Positions 26,885 through 36,281 of a stretch of DNA of 64,000 nt are shown here, one piece after another. Source of the stretch: CAZYVD01 sp964651045 (lineage in GTDB: Bacteria; Zhuqueibacterota; QNDG01; DSAB01). Within the stretch, counting starts at the first letter, position 1. Each line of letters starts with the position of its first letter. A program made the position numbers and the translations under genes. The notes below the pieces were generated by a model. It saw nothing but the letters and a program-made list of their open reading frames with translations, did not search any database and was not told the origin of the DNA. Location: contig CAZYVD010000005.1 in assembly GCA_964651045.1 (NCBI GenBank), positions 1 through 64,000 of the forward strand. Direction: 5' to 3'.

Positions 26885-28600
26885 ATGGTTAAAACAACAA
26901 CGCTTTGCATAATCTTATTATACGCTTTTGTTTTTATGTTTTCTGGTTGTGGAAAAAACAGTGCCACACTTGTCCTTGTTAATGGGAAGATTGTTACTGT
27001 AGACGACAGGAGGCCAGAAACAGAGGCACTGGCTGTGAGGGGGGATAAGATTTTAGCGGTTGGAACTGATGAGGAGATACGCTCATATATAGGGCCATCT
27101 ACAAAGGTGATAGATCTTGATGGAAAGCTTGCAATACCAGGATTTATTGATTCTCATGCACATTTCATGAGCATAGGTCGTGCTAAGTTGAATCTCGACC
27201 TGACTGTTGCAAAGAGCTGGGACGATATTGTTGAAATTGTAAGAAAGGCAGCAGAGAAGGCAGAGGAGGGTGAGTGGATCGTGGGACGTGGATGGCATCA
27301 GGAGAAATGGGAAAGAGTTCCAGCACCCAATGTGGATGGGCTTCCTATCCATACAAAATTAAGCAGAGTCTCTCCAAAAAATCCTGTACTCCTTACACAT
27401 GCGAGTGGCCACTCATGCATTGCAAATGCAAAGGCAATGAAGATTGCAGGGATAACAAAAAACACTCCTGATCCTCCTGGAGGAGAAATTGTCAGGGACA
27501 GTAGAGGAAATCCGATAGGGGTCTTCAGAGAGACAGCACAATCACTCATAGGTCGAGCAATGGCAAAGGAAATGGGGGCAAGAACGCCCCAGCAGATAGA
27601 AGAAGAGAAGAGAAAGATCCTCCGTCTTGCAGTAGAGGAGTGTCTTTCAAAAGGAATAACGAGCCTTCACGATGCATCGGTTTCTTTTGAGACAATCGAT
27701 TTCTATAAGAAAATGGTTGATGAAGGAGAGCTCGGAATAAGGATAAATGCCATGATAGTTGAGGGGAACAGCAGCCTAAGGAAACATCTTTCTGAGTATA
27801 AGATTCTGGGCTATGGAGATCACAGGCTCACTGTTCGTTCGATTAAACGATTCATGGATGGAGCGCTCGGTTCTCATGGTGCCTGGCTTTTAAAACCTTA
27901 CAACAGTCTTCCGAGTTCTACAGGCCTGAATACAGAGCCGATAGATTCGATGAGAGAGACTGCAAAGATTGCCATAGAGAATGGATTTCAACTCTGCACA
28001 CACGCAATAGGTGATCGTGCCAATAGAGAAACGCTCAATATCTATGAGGAGGCGTTCAAACCACATCCCGATAAGAAAGACCTGAGATGGCGGATAGAAC
28101 ATGCCCAGCACCTCAATCCTTCAGACATACCGAGGTTTGGTAGACTTGGAATAATTGCCTCAATGCAGGCTGTTCACTGCACATCTGACGGGCCCTGGGT
28201 AATAAAGAGACTCGGAAGGAAGAGGGCAGAAGAGGGTGCTTATGTGTGGCAGAAATTGATGAAGAGTGGGGCGGTTATATGCAATGGAACAGATGCACCT
28301 GTGGAAGATGTAAATCCTATTCCATGTTTTTATGCTGCAGTAACACGTATGCTGAAGGACGGAACGAGATTTTTCCCAGACCAGTGCATGACCAGAGAGG
28401 AGGCATTGCGTTCATATACGATTAATGGTGCATATGCATCTTTTGAAGAAGACATTAAGGGTTCTCTGACTCCAGGAAAGCTGGCAGATATTACAGTCTT
28501 ATCCAAGGACATCATGACTGTTCCTGAGGATGAGATACCAGCCACAAGAGTTGTTTATACAATAGTTGGTGGAAAGATTATGTATTCCAGCAAAAAATAG
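26885..28600 (+). CDS. Lipoprotein amidohydrolase, YtcJ-like
   Basis: The 571-residue protein has a lipobox (FMFSGC, C22) and a YtcJ-type amidohydrolase domain: PGFIDSHAHF with metal ligands H91 and H93, THASGHSC, THAIGDRAN and the C-terminal GTDAPVEDVNP motif typical of the family. Members hydrolyse amide or ester bonds; few substrates are known. As a lipoprotein it acts outside the cytoplasm. It starts 24 bases after the MBL gene and is followed by a paralogue, so the two may share one pathway. Confidence 0.87.
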   Translation: MVKTTTLCIILLYAFVFMFSGCGKNSATLVLVNGKIVTVDDRRPETEALAVRGDKILAVGTDEEIRSYIGPSTKVIDLDGKLAIPGFIDSHAHFMSIGRAKLNLDLTVAKSWDDIVEIVRKAAEKAEEGEWIVGRGWHQEKWERVPAPNVDGLPIHTKLSRVSPKNPVLLTHASGHSCIANAKAMKIAGITKNTPDPPGGEIVRDSRGNPIGVFRETAQSLIGRAMAKEMGARTPQQIEEEKRKILRLAVEECLSKGITSLHDASVSFETIDFYKKMVDEGELGIRINAMIVEGNSSLRKHLSEYKILGYGDHRLTVRSIKRFMDGALGSHGAWLLKPYNSLPSSTGLNTEPIDSMRETAKIAIENGFQLCTHAIGDRANRETLNIYEEAFKPHPDKKDLRWRIEHAQHLNPSDIPRFGRLGIIASMQAVHCTSDGPWVIKRLGRKRAEEGAYVWQKLMKSGAVICNGTDAPVEDVNPIPCFYAAVTRMLKDGTRFFPDQCMTREEALRSYTINGAYASFEEDIKGSLTPGKLADITVLSKDIMTVPEDEIPATRVVYTIVGGKIMYSSKK

Positions 28601-28660
28601 ATTTAAATGGTATCACCCAAACATTCGATCTCTGTCAGGATGATAACAGAGGAGATAAAG

Positions 28661-30418
28661 ATGAAAAAATCAATACTTTTTGTATTGTTCTTATCTTTTG
28701 TTCTACACATCTCCTGCACTATGAAGAAGGCAGATATAATACTCACAAACTGTGAGGTCTATACGATGGAAGAGGAGAGGCCTTGGGCATCGGGAGTTGT
28801 GATCACAGGCAATAGAATCACCGCTGTTCTCGACAGAAGCTCTAGTATCGAAAGATTTGTAGGCCCTGGCACAAGGGTCATCGATCTTGGAGGCAGATTT
28901 GTGCTTCCCGGATTTATCGATGCACACGTTCATTTCAACAGGGCGGGTTCGCTGATAAACGATGCCAATCTCATGACAGTATCCGATGACAGAGGTTTGA
29001 GGAAAGAGATAGAGCGGGTTGTAAACATAATTGACGATGGAGAATGGATAACAGGTGGTCTGTGGGGTGCATATGAGCAGTGGGAACTCGGCGCATCAAA
29101 GGCAGGATCAAAGAAGAAGAGGCGGTGGGAGCCTGATCGCAGGACGATCGATGACATTACAGAGAAAAATCCCTGTCTTCTCAACAGCTACGACTATGAA
29201 CTCTATCTGGCAAATACGGCGGCACTTAAGGCAGCAGGTTTGATAAATGTCAGATTGCCAGGAATGAAGATCGACAGAGACGGCAGAATTACAGGGCTCA
29301 TCAAAAAGGGTTCTCCTGCACTGAAAAGGATCAGGAGCGTCATAAAACCCAAGTCCCATAAGAGATTGATGGATGAGAACAGGGCAGCATTAAAGCATCT
29401 CAGGGAGTGCGGGATCGTTGAGATTCACGATATTGCAGTACCTGAACAGACTGCAAGATTTGTCGAGCTTCAGAAAAATGGTGAATTGACCTGCCGTGTC
29501 TGGCTTCGACCCGATCTTTCCAGGGGAAGAGAATTAAAGGATAAGGGATTGAGGATGGGTCTGCATCCAGTGACAAAAAAGCCGGACCGCTGGCTCAGAT
29601 ATGGAGCATTAAAGGGTTACATAGATGGAATAATGGGTACTCATGGGGCACTCTTTTTCAAACCTTACAACGATCAGCCAGATAACTGCGGCCATTACAG
29701 GAGGCATACCAGTGATGATCCTGAGCTTAAAATTGGCAACATGGAGAAGATGTATAAACTGATAAAGATTGGTTATGAGGCAGGATTTGTCTCTAATGTT
29801 CATGCTATTGGGACAAAAGGGGTTGCACTTATGCTCGATACATATGAAAGGTTAAAGGATGAGCTTAAGATCGACCTGAGGGGGTTTCGGGTGATTCATG
29901 CGCAGGTAGTCAGGCCTCAGGATTTCAAGCGTTTTAAGAAGCTCAATGTAATAGCAGAGGTAAATCCCTATCACCTCTCTGACGACATGAGATGGATGGA
30001 AGAGCGGATAGGATACGGGAGGTGTAAGGGAGCATATGCATTTAAGACGCTTCTTGATAATGGTGCGATTCTCTGTTTTGGTTCCGATTGGCCAGGCACA
30101 ACTGTTGCCGAATATCTAGTACATCCAAAGTATCTCATTCATGCCGCAGTAAATCGGACAACTCTTAAAAATACTCCAAAGGAAGGATGGTTTCCTGAAC
30201 AGAAGATTTCTGTGCATGAGGCCCTTAAGGCCTATACCATAAATTGTGCCTATGCAGCATTTGAAGATGACATAAGAGGTTCGATTAAAGAAGGTAAGCT
30301 GGCAGATATTACGGTTTGCGATCGAAATCTACTAAAGATCGATCCTTCCGATATATTAAACATGAATGTATTAATGACTATCGTAGATGGCAAAATTGTA
30401 TACGAAAACTTAAAATAG
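28661..30418 (+). CDS. Lipoprotein amidohydrolase, YtcJ-like (second paralogue)
   Basis: I start this 585-residue protein at the ATG 28661, which follows AGAGGAG and gives a clean lipoprotein signal (lipobox LHISC, C19). An in-frame ATG at 28607 would put 18 charged residues in front. The domain has PGFIDAHVHF (H89, H91), a GxMGTHGALFFKPY stretch, VHAIGTKG and CFGSDWPGTT. Compared with the upstream paralogue, THASGHSC becomes LLNSYDYELYLAN, so substrate pocket and perhaps substrate differ. Function within the family unknown. Confidence 0.85.
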   Translation: MKKSILFVLFLSFVLHISCTMKKADIILTNCEVYTMEEERPWASGVVITGNRITAVLDRSSSIERFVGPGTRVIDLGGRFVLPGFIDAHVHFNRAGSLINDANLMTVSDDRGLRKEIERVVNIIDDGEWITGGLWGAYEQWELGASKAGSKKKRRWEPDRRTIDDITEKNPCLLNSYDYELYLANTAALKAAGLINVRLPGMKIDRDGRITGLIKKGSPALKRIRSVIKPKSHKRLMDENRAALKHLRECGIVEIHDIAVPEQTARFVELQKNGELTCRVWLRPDLSRGRELKDKGLRMGLHPVTKKPDRWLRYGALKGYIDGIMGTHGALFFKPYNDQPDNCGHYRRHTSDDPELKIGNMEKMYKLIKIGYEAGFVSNVHAIGTKGVALMLDTYERLKDELKIDLRGFRVIHAQVVRPQDFKRFKKLNVIAEVNPYHLSDDMRWMEERIGYGRCKGAYAFKTLLDNGAILCFGSDWPGTTVAEYLVHPKYLIHAAVNRTTLKNTPKEGWFPEQKISVHEALKAYTINCAYAAFEDDIRGSIKEGKLADITVCDRNLLKIDPSDILNMNVLMTIVDGKIVYENLK

Positions 30419-30431
30419 AATCGAGCAGAAG

Positions 30432-31301
30432 TTGGATATAAATAAATTGAAGATCGTTTTCTGCATGATTCTGTTCTGCAATTTCCCGGTGCATGCAGGA
30501 GTCTGCGAGGCGGGGGAGATTCCAGTTTTCTCATCATCGGAAGAGTTCAAAGAGAGACCAGGATTCATAAGGGGCCTTATTCAAGAGGAGAAGGCAATCT
30601 GGAGTTCGCCGCTGAGGTTAACAAAGAAGGATGCGGTTATATGGGGTTCAGTAATAGCAGGAACTGTCTACTTAATAACAGCAGATGAGGCGATATACAG
30701 AGAAGTTAAGAGATACCAGAGAAGATCCGGATGGGTAGACAGTGTGAGCCCCTGGATTACAAGGCTTGGTGATGGTAAGATAGATGCAGGTATTGCAGGG
30801 CTCTTATTTGCAGGAGGAAGTATATTTAAAAACGAAAAGATGCGGAGAACGGCTGCTCTTGTACTAAAATCAATAATCCATACAGGTATAGTTGTACAGG
30901 TTTTTAAACACCTGAGCGGAAGACAGAGGCCGTGTGTAGATGATGGAAGGGATCGCTGGTATGGTCCTTGTGGAATCTTTAAGAGATACCAGAAGGGCAG
31001 AAATGCATACTATAGTTCATTTCCATCTGGACATACAATTGTTGTCTGGGGTACGGCGTCTGTTATAGCAGGAGAGTACAGAAGACCGATCATCATACCC
31101 CTGATTTGTTATTCTCTTGCAACCTTTACAGGGCTCTCGAGAATAACAGAGGACAGACACTGGGCTTCAGATGTTTTTTTTGGAGCCTTTCTTGGGTATA
31201 CAATAGGCCGTTTCCTTGTAAAAAACGACTCAAAATATTGTACAATTACTCCGATAATTGAGTCAGACAGGATTGGTGTTGCATGTACAATAAATTTTTA
31301 A
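30432..31301 (+). CDS. PAP2-family membrane phosphatase, exported type
   Basis: The 289-residue protein shows the three PAP2 acid-phosphatase motifs: K159-x6-R166-P, P-S-G-H201 and S236-R-x5-H-W-A-S-D247, so it should hydrolyse phosphate esters such as lipid pyrophosphates. There is a signal-like segment at 7-22 and several membrane helices around 68-85, 118-130, 143-160 and 205-235. The assigned start is TTG at 30432 with no strong ribosome site; an ATG at 30465 is an alternative. Substrate could be undecaprenyl pyrophosphate or phosphatidylglycerol phosphate; not resolvable. Confidence 0.85.
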   Translation: MDINKLKIVFCMILFCNFPVHAGVCEAGEIPVFSSSEEFKERPGFIRGLIQEEKAIWSSPLRLTKKDAVIWGSVIAGTVYLITADEAIYREVKRYQRRSGWVDSVSPWITRLGDGKIDAGIAGLLFAGGSIFKNEKMRRTAALVLKSIIHTGIVVQVFKHLSGRQRPCVDDGRDRWYGPCGIFKRYQKGRNAYYSSFPSGHTIVVWGTASVIAGEYRRPIIIPLICYSLATFTGLSRITEDRHWASDVFFGAFLGYTIGRFLVKNDSKYCTITPIIESDRIGVACTINF

Positions 31302-31325
31302 TCGTGCATAAAAATAGGAGTTTAT

Positions 31326-32432
31326 ATGAAGCCCTTAGTAACACACAATATTGAAAGTCTTAGACCGTATAAACCTGGAAAGCCCATAGAGGAGACTCAG
31401 CGAGAGTATGGAGTAGACAAACCAGTTAAGCTCTCATCCAATGAGAATCCTCTTGGGCCTTCTCCGCTGGCCGTGAAGGCTGCAGAGGCAGCATGTGCGG
31501 AAATAAATCGTTATCCGGATGGAGGATGCTATTTTTTAAAGGAGAAGATTTCGCTTCATCTCCAGAAATACAATGTAGAGCCGCACAACATCATAATTGG
31601 TAACGGCAGCAATGAGATCATAGAATTTGTAATAAGGACCTTTGTGGCTCCTGATGAGAACATCGTAACAGCAGATCCTTCCTTCATTATATATCGTCTG
31701 GCAAGTATTGCTCATAATCGCAAGGAGATAGCAGTACCATTGAAGAAGAATTTTACATACGATCTCGATGGAATTGCAGATGCGGTCAATGAAAAGACAA
31801 AGGTGATCTTTCTTGCCAATCCTAACAATCCTACTGGAATCGCATTTTCAGTCAATGAATTTGAAAGATTTCTAAATAGGGTAAATGAGGATATAATAAT
31901 ATGTCTCGATGAGGCATATGCAGAGTATATCGATGATCCGAGTATTCCGGATGGACTCAAATATGCACCACACAGACATCGCCTCATTGTTCTCAGAACA
32001 TTTTCAAAGATATACGGCCTTGCAGGACTCAGGATTGGTTATGGAATAACAGACAGAGAGCTCGTGAATTATATTGATAGGGTCAGGCCACCGTTCAATG
32101 TAAACAGAGTTGCACAGGCTGCGGCAATGGCTGCGCTTGATGATGAGGAGTTTGTAAGACGATCACGGGAAATAAATTCAAAGGGCAGAAGATATCTTGA
32201 GCAGGAATTAACCCGTCTTGGGGTTAAATGGTATCCATCTCAGACAAACTTCATACTGCTCGAATTCGACAGGCCTGCAGATTCGATATATCAGGCACTT
32301 TTAGAAAGAGGTGTAATTACAAGGCCTGTGGCAAATTATGGATTGCCTAATAATCTGAGGGTTACGGTTGGAATGGAATCTGAAAATGTAAGATTCATAG
32401 AGGCCCTGGAAGAGGTGATTAAGAAGTTTTAA
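31326..32432 (+). CDS. hisC: Histidinol-phosphate aminotransferase (fold type I PLP enzyme)
   Basis: The 368-residue enzyme converts imidazole-acetol phosphate and glutamate to histidinol phosphate in histidine synthesis; relatives also act on aromatic amino acids. The SSNENPLGPSP start, FLANPNNPTG (162-171), LDEAYAEY and the PLP lysine K228 in SKIYGLAGLRIGYG are diagnostic. No other his gene is in the window, so a broader aromatic transaminase role is possible. It begins 24 bases after the PAP2 gene with AGGAG, and gatE follows 46 bases later. Confidence 0.92.
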   Translation: MKPLVTHNIESLRPYKPGKPIEETQREYGVDKPVKLSSNENPLGPSPLAVKAAEAACAEINRYPDGGCYFLKEKISLHLQKYNVEPHNIIIGNGSNEIIEFVIRTFVAPDENIVTADPSFIIYRLASIAHNRKEIAVPLKKNFTYDLDGIADAVNEKTKVIFLANPNNPTGIAFSVNEFERFLNRVNEDIIICLDEAYAEYIDDPSIPDGLKYAPHRHRLIVLRTFSKIYGLAGLRIGYGITDRELVNYIDRVRPPFNVNRVAQAAAMAALDDEEFVRRSREINSKGRRYLEQELTRLGVKWYPSQTNFILLEFDRPADSIYQALLERGVITRPVANYGLPNNLRVTVGMESENVRFIEALEEVIKKF

Positions 32433-32478
32433 AATGTTTGCTGGATTCAACCTGTTCTGATTTGTGGAGGTTAAATAT

Positions 32479-34449
32479 ATGACAGAAGGCTTTAATCCTC
32501 TCTTGAATTATGAGGAGAGCAAGAGAGTTGTTGGTTATGTTCCGAGAAAAGAGGCAACAAGAGATGTATACTCAAAGATGGGATTTAAGTGCGGTCTTGA
32601 AATACATCAACAGTTGAAGACAGAGAAAAAGCTTTTCTGCAGATGTCCATCGGGTCTCTATCATAAGGGAGATGATTATGATGCAGAGATTATTCGTCAC
32701 ATGAGGCCGACTCTCAGTGAGTTAGGTGAGTATGATGGAACTGCTCTGATGGAGTTCAAGACAAGAAAGAAGATCATATATAGAATCAAGAATGAATCTG
32801 CGTGTACCTATGACATAGACGATACTCCGCCCTTTCCAATGAACAGGGAGGCCTTGAGGATTGCGATGGAGATGGCACTACTTCTAAAGACCAGTATAGT
32901 CGGAGAGCTTCACATAACAAGAAAACAGTATCTGGATGGGTCGATTCCAACAGGATTCCAGAGGACTGCAATTGTTGGTATTGATGGAGAGATTCAGTTA
33001 AGAAAAAAGAAAGTTCGGATCATCCAGCTCAGCATCGAGGAGGATGCGTGCAGAGAGGTGTCGGATGTTGGACACGAGCGCATCTATACAACCGATCGTC
33101 TTGGCATGCCGCTTATAGAGACCGTGACATATCCAGACCTAAAGACCCCTGATGAGGCAGAGGAGGCTGCCGACCATATAAGATTTTTATCACGCAGTAC
33201 AGGCAAGGTGAATACAGGCATTGGAGCAGCAAGAGAAGATGTTAATGTGAGCATAACAGGAGGCAGGAGAGTCGAGATAAAGGGAGTTGCTCATGTTCGT
33301 TGGATACCAGAACTTACACACAACGAAGCATTCCGCCAGAGGTCGCTTTTGATAATAAGAGAGATTTTGAAGAAGAGGATTAAACAGCCATCGAGCTGGA
33401 AGATTGTCCACAAAGCGATTGATTCGAAGATAAACTCAGAAATACTAAAGAAGGCCCAGAAGATGGGATGTGCTCTTGTGGGCATTAACCTCCCGGGTTT
33501 TAAGTCTATACTTTCTTTTTTTACACAGCCAGGGAGAACCTTTGGAGATGAGATATCTGATAGATTGAAAGTGATCGCCTGTATTGAAAAACCCAATATG
33601 GTTCATACCGAAATGTTGGATAAGAGAGCACTTGATGGTAAAGATTCTGTTCTGCTCAGGCAGATGTTTGGTGCAGGGGAAAATGATGCTCAGATAATAG
33701 TATTTGGACCTGAAGATGACATGGAGACAGCAATTGAGACGGTGGAGGAGAGATGTCTGCTTGCATTTGAGGGTGTGCCAAATGAGACACGAAAGCCGAT
33801 GCCAGACGGCACAACACTCTTTGAGCGGGTGCTTCCAGGACCGGACAGAATGTATCCTGACACCGACTCTGCACCAATACCAATCGATGAGGCCATGATT
33901 GAGTCTGTTAGAGAAGGACTTCCTGAAAATATAGACAGAGTTTTAAATAGACTGAGGGAATGGAAAATACCAGAGCAAACATATAGATATATAATGCGGA
34001 GAAATCTTTTTCCGATAATTAGAAGGGTTGTCGAGGAGAAGGGGGAGGATCCACGATTTATCGGCACTCTGCTTGGAGAGTATTTGAAGTATGTTGAGGG
34101 TCAGACAGACGGCTCAGAGCGGATTAATAATGAGAGGATCAACAGAATCATTGATTTTGTTTATGAAAATGGGCTGCACAGAAATATAATCAAAGATATG
34201 ATAAAGAATGCATTTGTATACCCTGAGAGGAGCCCAGAGGAGATTCTCGAAATTATAGGGTATGAAGAAAGAAAAGAGAAGGAGATAATCTCCAGAATAC
34301 CCGAACTGAGACAGGAGTTTAAGAGGTTAAGAAGATCAAAGAGTGAAGATGCAGAGGCAAGATGGATAATGGGCAGGTTGCGACCACTTGCCATCGGAAA
34401 CATCGATTTGAGAAGATTGAGGAGTGCCATAGATGGAGATCTATCATGA
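32479..34449 (+). CDS. gatE: Glu-tRNA(Gln) amidotransferase subunit E, archaeal type
   Basis: The 656-residue protein is the tRNA-binding, kinase subunit of GatDE, which converts Glu-tRNA(Gln) to Gln-tRNA(Gln). It opens with FKCGLEIHQQLKTEKKLFC, the GatB/GatE cradle motif, has GIGAAREDVNVSI and, unlike bacterial GatB (about 480 residues), carries the extra AspRS-like insertion around 290-430 including DKRALDGKDSVLLRQ and PGPDRMYPDTDSAPI. A YqeY-like helical tail follows. Start chosen at ATG 32479 behind GTGGAGG (32464-32470). It overlaps gatD by ATGA. GatDE is normally an archaeal signature, so its presence beside bacterial genes suggests transfer from archaea. Confidence 0.93.
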   Translation: MTEGFNPLLNYEESKRVVGYVPRKEATRDVYSKMGFKCGLEIHQQLKTEKKLFCRCPSGLYHKGDDYDAEIIRHMRPTLSELGEYDGTALMEFKTRKKIIYRIKNESACTYDIDDTPPFPMNREALRIAMEMALLLKTSIVGELHITRKQYLDGSIPTGFQRTAIVGIDGEIQLRKKKVRIIQLSIEEDACREVSDVGHERIYTTDRLGMPLIETVTYPDLKTPDEAEEAADHIRFLSRSTGKVNTGIGAAREDVNVSITGGRRVEIKGVAHVRWIPELTHNEAFRQRSLLIIREILKKRIKQPSSWKIVHKAIDSKINSEILKKAQKMGCALVGINLPGFKSILSFFTQPGRTFGDEISDRLKVIACIEKPNMVHTEMLDKRALDGKDSVLLRQMFGAGENDAQIIVFGPEDDMETAIETVEERCLLAFEGVPNETRKPMPDGTTLFERVLPGPDRMYPDTDSAPIPIDEAMIESVREGLPENIDRVLNRLREWKIPEQTYRYIMRRNLFPIIRRVVEEKGEDPRFIGTLLGEYLKYVEGQTDGSERINNERINRIIDFVYENGLHRNIIKDMIKNAFVYPERSPEEILEIIGYEERKEKEIISRIPELRQEFKRLRRSKSEDAEARWIMGRLRPLAIGNIDLRRLRSAIDGDLS

Positions 34450-35828
34450 ACGATATGTTTAAGGGATACAAGGGCAGAGGATTGAGCGTTTTAAAGAGGT
34501 TCGGCATTCGAGTTTGGAGCGAAGTGGACATAGATACAACGAGAGGAAAGTTTAAGGGAATCATTCTTCCAAGATCGGAAAATGACGACGACTATCATCT
34601 GGTGTTGAAGCTTGACAACGGATATAATATAGGAATTGACGTAAACACAATTAGTTCTATAAAAGAGATTGGTTACAGAAAGGCCCACTACAAGATTCCA
34701 GAAAAAGAATTTCCTTTTTCACAGGAAAAACCAAACATAAAACTTTTCGGCACAGGCGGAACAATAGCCTCAAGACTTGATTATCGTACAGGTGCGGTTA
34801 TACCGGCCTTTACGCCTGGTGAGCTTTATGGAGCAGTACCAGAGCTTGCAGATATATGTAACCTAACCACAGAGAAGCTATTTTCCGTGTTCAGTGAAAA
34901 CATGGGTCCAAAACAGTATCTGGTTCTTGCGGAAGCGATCGGCAGGGAGATAGAGAAGGGAGTGGATGGAATAGTAATAGGCCATGGAACAGATACAATG
35001 CACCATACAGCATCTGCTCTGGCATTTATGGTACAGAATCCACCTGTTCCAATAGTCATGGTTGGATCACAGCGATCATCTGATAGGCCGTCATCCGATG
35101 CTGCACTCAATCTGATTCATGCGACCACAACAGCAGCAAAATCGGATATAGCAGAGGTTATGGTTTGTATGTTTGGACCTACCTCAGATGAGTATGCTCT
35201 TCTGCATAGAGGCACAAGGGTGAGGAAGATGCACTCATCATACAGGTCAACATTCCGTACGATAGGGGACATTCCTCTGGCCATGGTTGAGAGAGATAGA
35301 ATAGTACCATTGCGGAACGATTATAATAGAAGAAGAAACGATAATAGAGTAGACATATATCCCTTTTTTGAAGAGAGGGTGGCACTTATCTATTACTATC
35401 CCAACATGAATCGTGATATAATAGATTCACTCGTAGAGAGAGGATACAGGGGAATAGTAATAGCAGGCACGGGTCTGGGACACGTCAACAAACCCGTTTA
35501 TCCTGCTATCAAGAGTGCTGTTGAAAAGGGAGTTGTAATATATATGACCGTACAGACCCTGTGGGGCTATGTACACATGTTTGTGTATGATACAGGTAGA
35601 GATTTGATGGCTAAAGGAGTAATTCCTGCTGAGAACATGCTGCCAGAGGTGGCATATATTAAACTCGGCTGGGCACTTGGACAGACAGATGATCCTGAAA
35701 AGGTCAAAGAGATAATGCTGAAACCCATAAATGGAGAGATCACTGAAAGAGAACCTTATAATGGATATCTAATCTTTCAGGGTGGTGTGCCGGAGATAGA
35801 GGATTTCTTAAGAAGGGTTCATAAGTAG
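34446..35828 (+). CDS. gatD: Glu-tRNA(Gln) amidotransferase subunit D, archaeal type
   Basis: The 460-residue glutaminase subunit has an N-terminal small barrel domain (about 1-85, GLSVLKRFGIRVWSEVDI...KFKGIILPR) and then an L-asparaginase-like domain (96-430). The four catalytic residues of that fold are visible: T106 in GTGGTIAS, T182-D183 in HGTDTMHHT and K261 in RVRKMHSS. It releases ammonia from glutamine or asparagine and channels it to GatE. The N-terminal barrel separates it from free asparaginase. Start chosen at ATG 34446, which overlaps the gatE stop; an earlier in-frame ATG (34362) would read through gatE. Confidence 0.93.
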   Translation: MNDMFKGYKGRGLSVLKRFGIRVWSEVDIDTTRGKFKGIILPRSENDDDYHLVLKLDNGYNIGIDVNTISSIKEIGYRKAHYKIPEKEFPFSQEKPNIKLFGTGGTIASRLDYRTGAVIPAFTPGELYGAVPELADICNLTTEKLFSVFSENMGPKQYLVLAEAIGREIEKGVDGIVIGHGTDTMHHTASALAFMVQNPPVPIVMVGSQRSSDRPSSDAALNLIHATTTAAKSDIAEVMVCMFGPTSDEYALLHRGTRVRKMHSSYRSTFRTIGDIPLAMVERDRIVPLRNDYNRRRNDNRVDIYPFFEERVALIYYYPNMNRDIIDSLVERGYRGIVIAGTGLGHVNKPVYPAIKSAVEKGVVIYMTVQTLWGYVHMFVYDTGRDLMAKGVIPAENMLPEVAYIKLGWALGQTDDPEKVKEIMLKPINGEITEREPYNGYLIFQGGVPEIEDFLRRVHK

Positions 35829-35882
35829 AGGATGATAATAAAAGATTTGCAAAAGATGTAATTAGTAACTAAATTTTTAGTC

Positions 35883-36281
35883 ATGATGACAGAGATATCA
35901 ATAACAACCCATCGCAGAACAGAATTGATCAACATAGACTCTCTAATAGAAGAGGCCGTGAAGAAAAGCGGTGTCAGTGAAGGAATATGTATTGTGTGGG
36001 TTCCTCACACTACAGCAGCAGTAACAATAAATGAGAATGCAGATCCTGATGTTGTTGAAGATATTATTAAAGAGACAGAAAAGATAGTTCCCTTTCAGGA
36101 TGGGTATCTCCATGCTGAGGGAAATTCTGCTGCCCACATAAAGTCCACTCTATTTGGGCCCTCGATCACCATAGTAGTTTCAGGTGGCAGATTGGTATTA
36201 GGCACATGGCAGTCGATATTCTTCTGCGAATTTGATGGCCCCAGGAAGAGAAGAGTTGTAGTAAAGGTTGTGGGGGGATGA
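35883..36281 (+). CDS. YjbQ/UPF0047 family protein (secondary thiamine-phosphate synthase-like)
   Basis: The 132-residue single-domain protein matches the YjbQ family: ISITTHRRTELINI start, VPHTTAAVTINENADPDV, HAEGNSAAHIKSTLFG and VLGTWQSIFFCEFDGPR. The conserved His residues bind metal in known structures. Some members can make thiamine phosphate in E. coli tests, and here the next gene is thiL, directly abutting, which supports a thiamine link. In-frame ATGs at 35883 and 35886 are both possible. Confidence 0.9.
   Translation: MMTEISITTHRRTELINIDSLIEEAVKKSGVSEGICIVWVPHTTAAVTINENADPDVVEDIIKETEKIVPFQDGYLHAEGNSAAHIKSTLFGPSITIVVSGGRLVLGTWQSIFFCEFDGPRKRRVVVKVVGG

Noticed and set aside
32464..35828. 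Archaeal origin of the whole window because of GatDE
   Set aside because: HrcA, GrpE, FtsEX, RsmD, bacterial-type CoaD, PorV and lipoprotein signals are bacterial, and gatDE lies in a continuous run with bacterial-type genes.
35829..35882. Terminator after gatD (ACTAAA-TT-TTTAGT palindrome)
   Set aside because: The stem is only six AT-rich pairs, with no following T-run, and the next gene starts at once.
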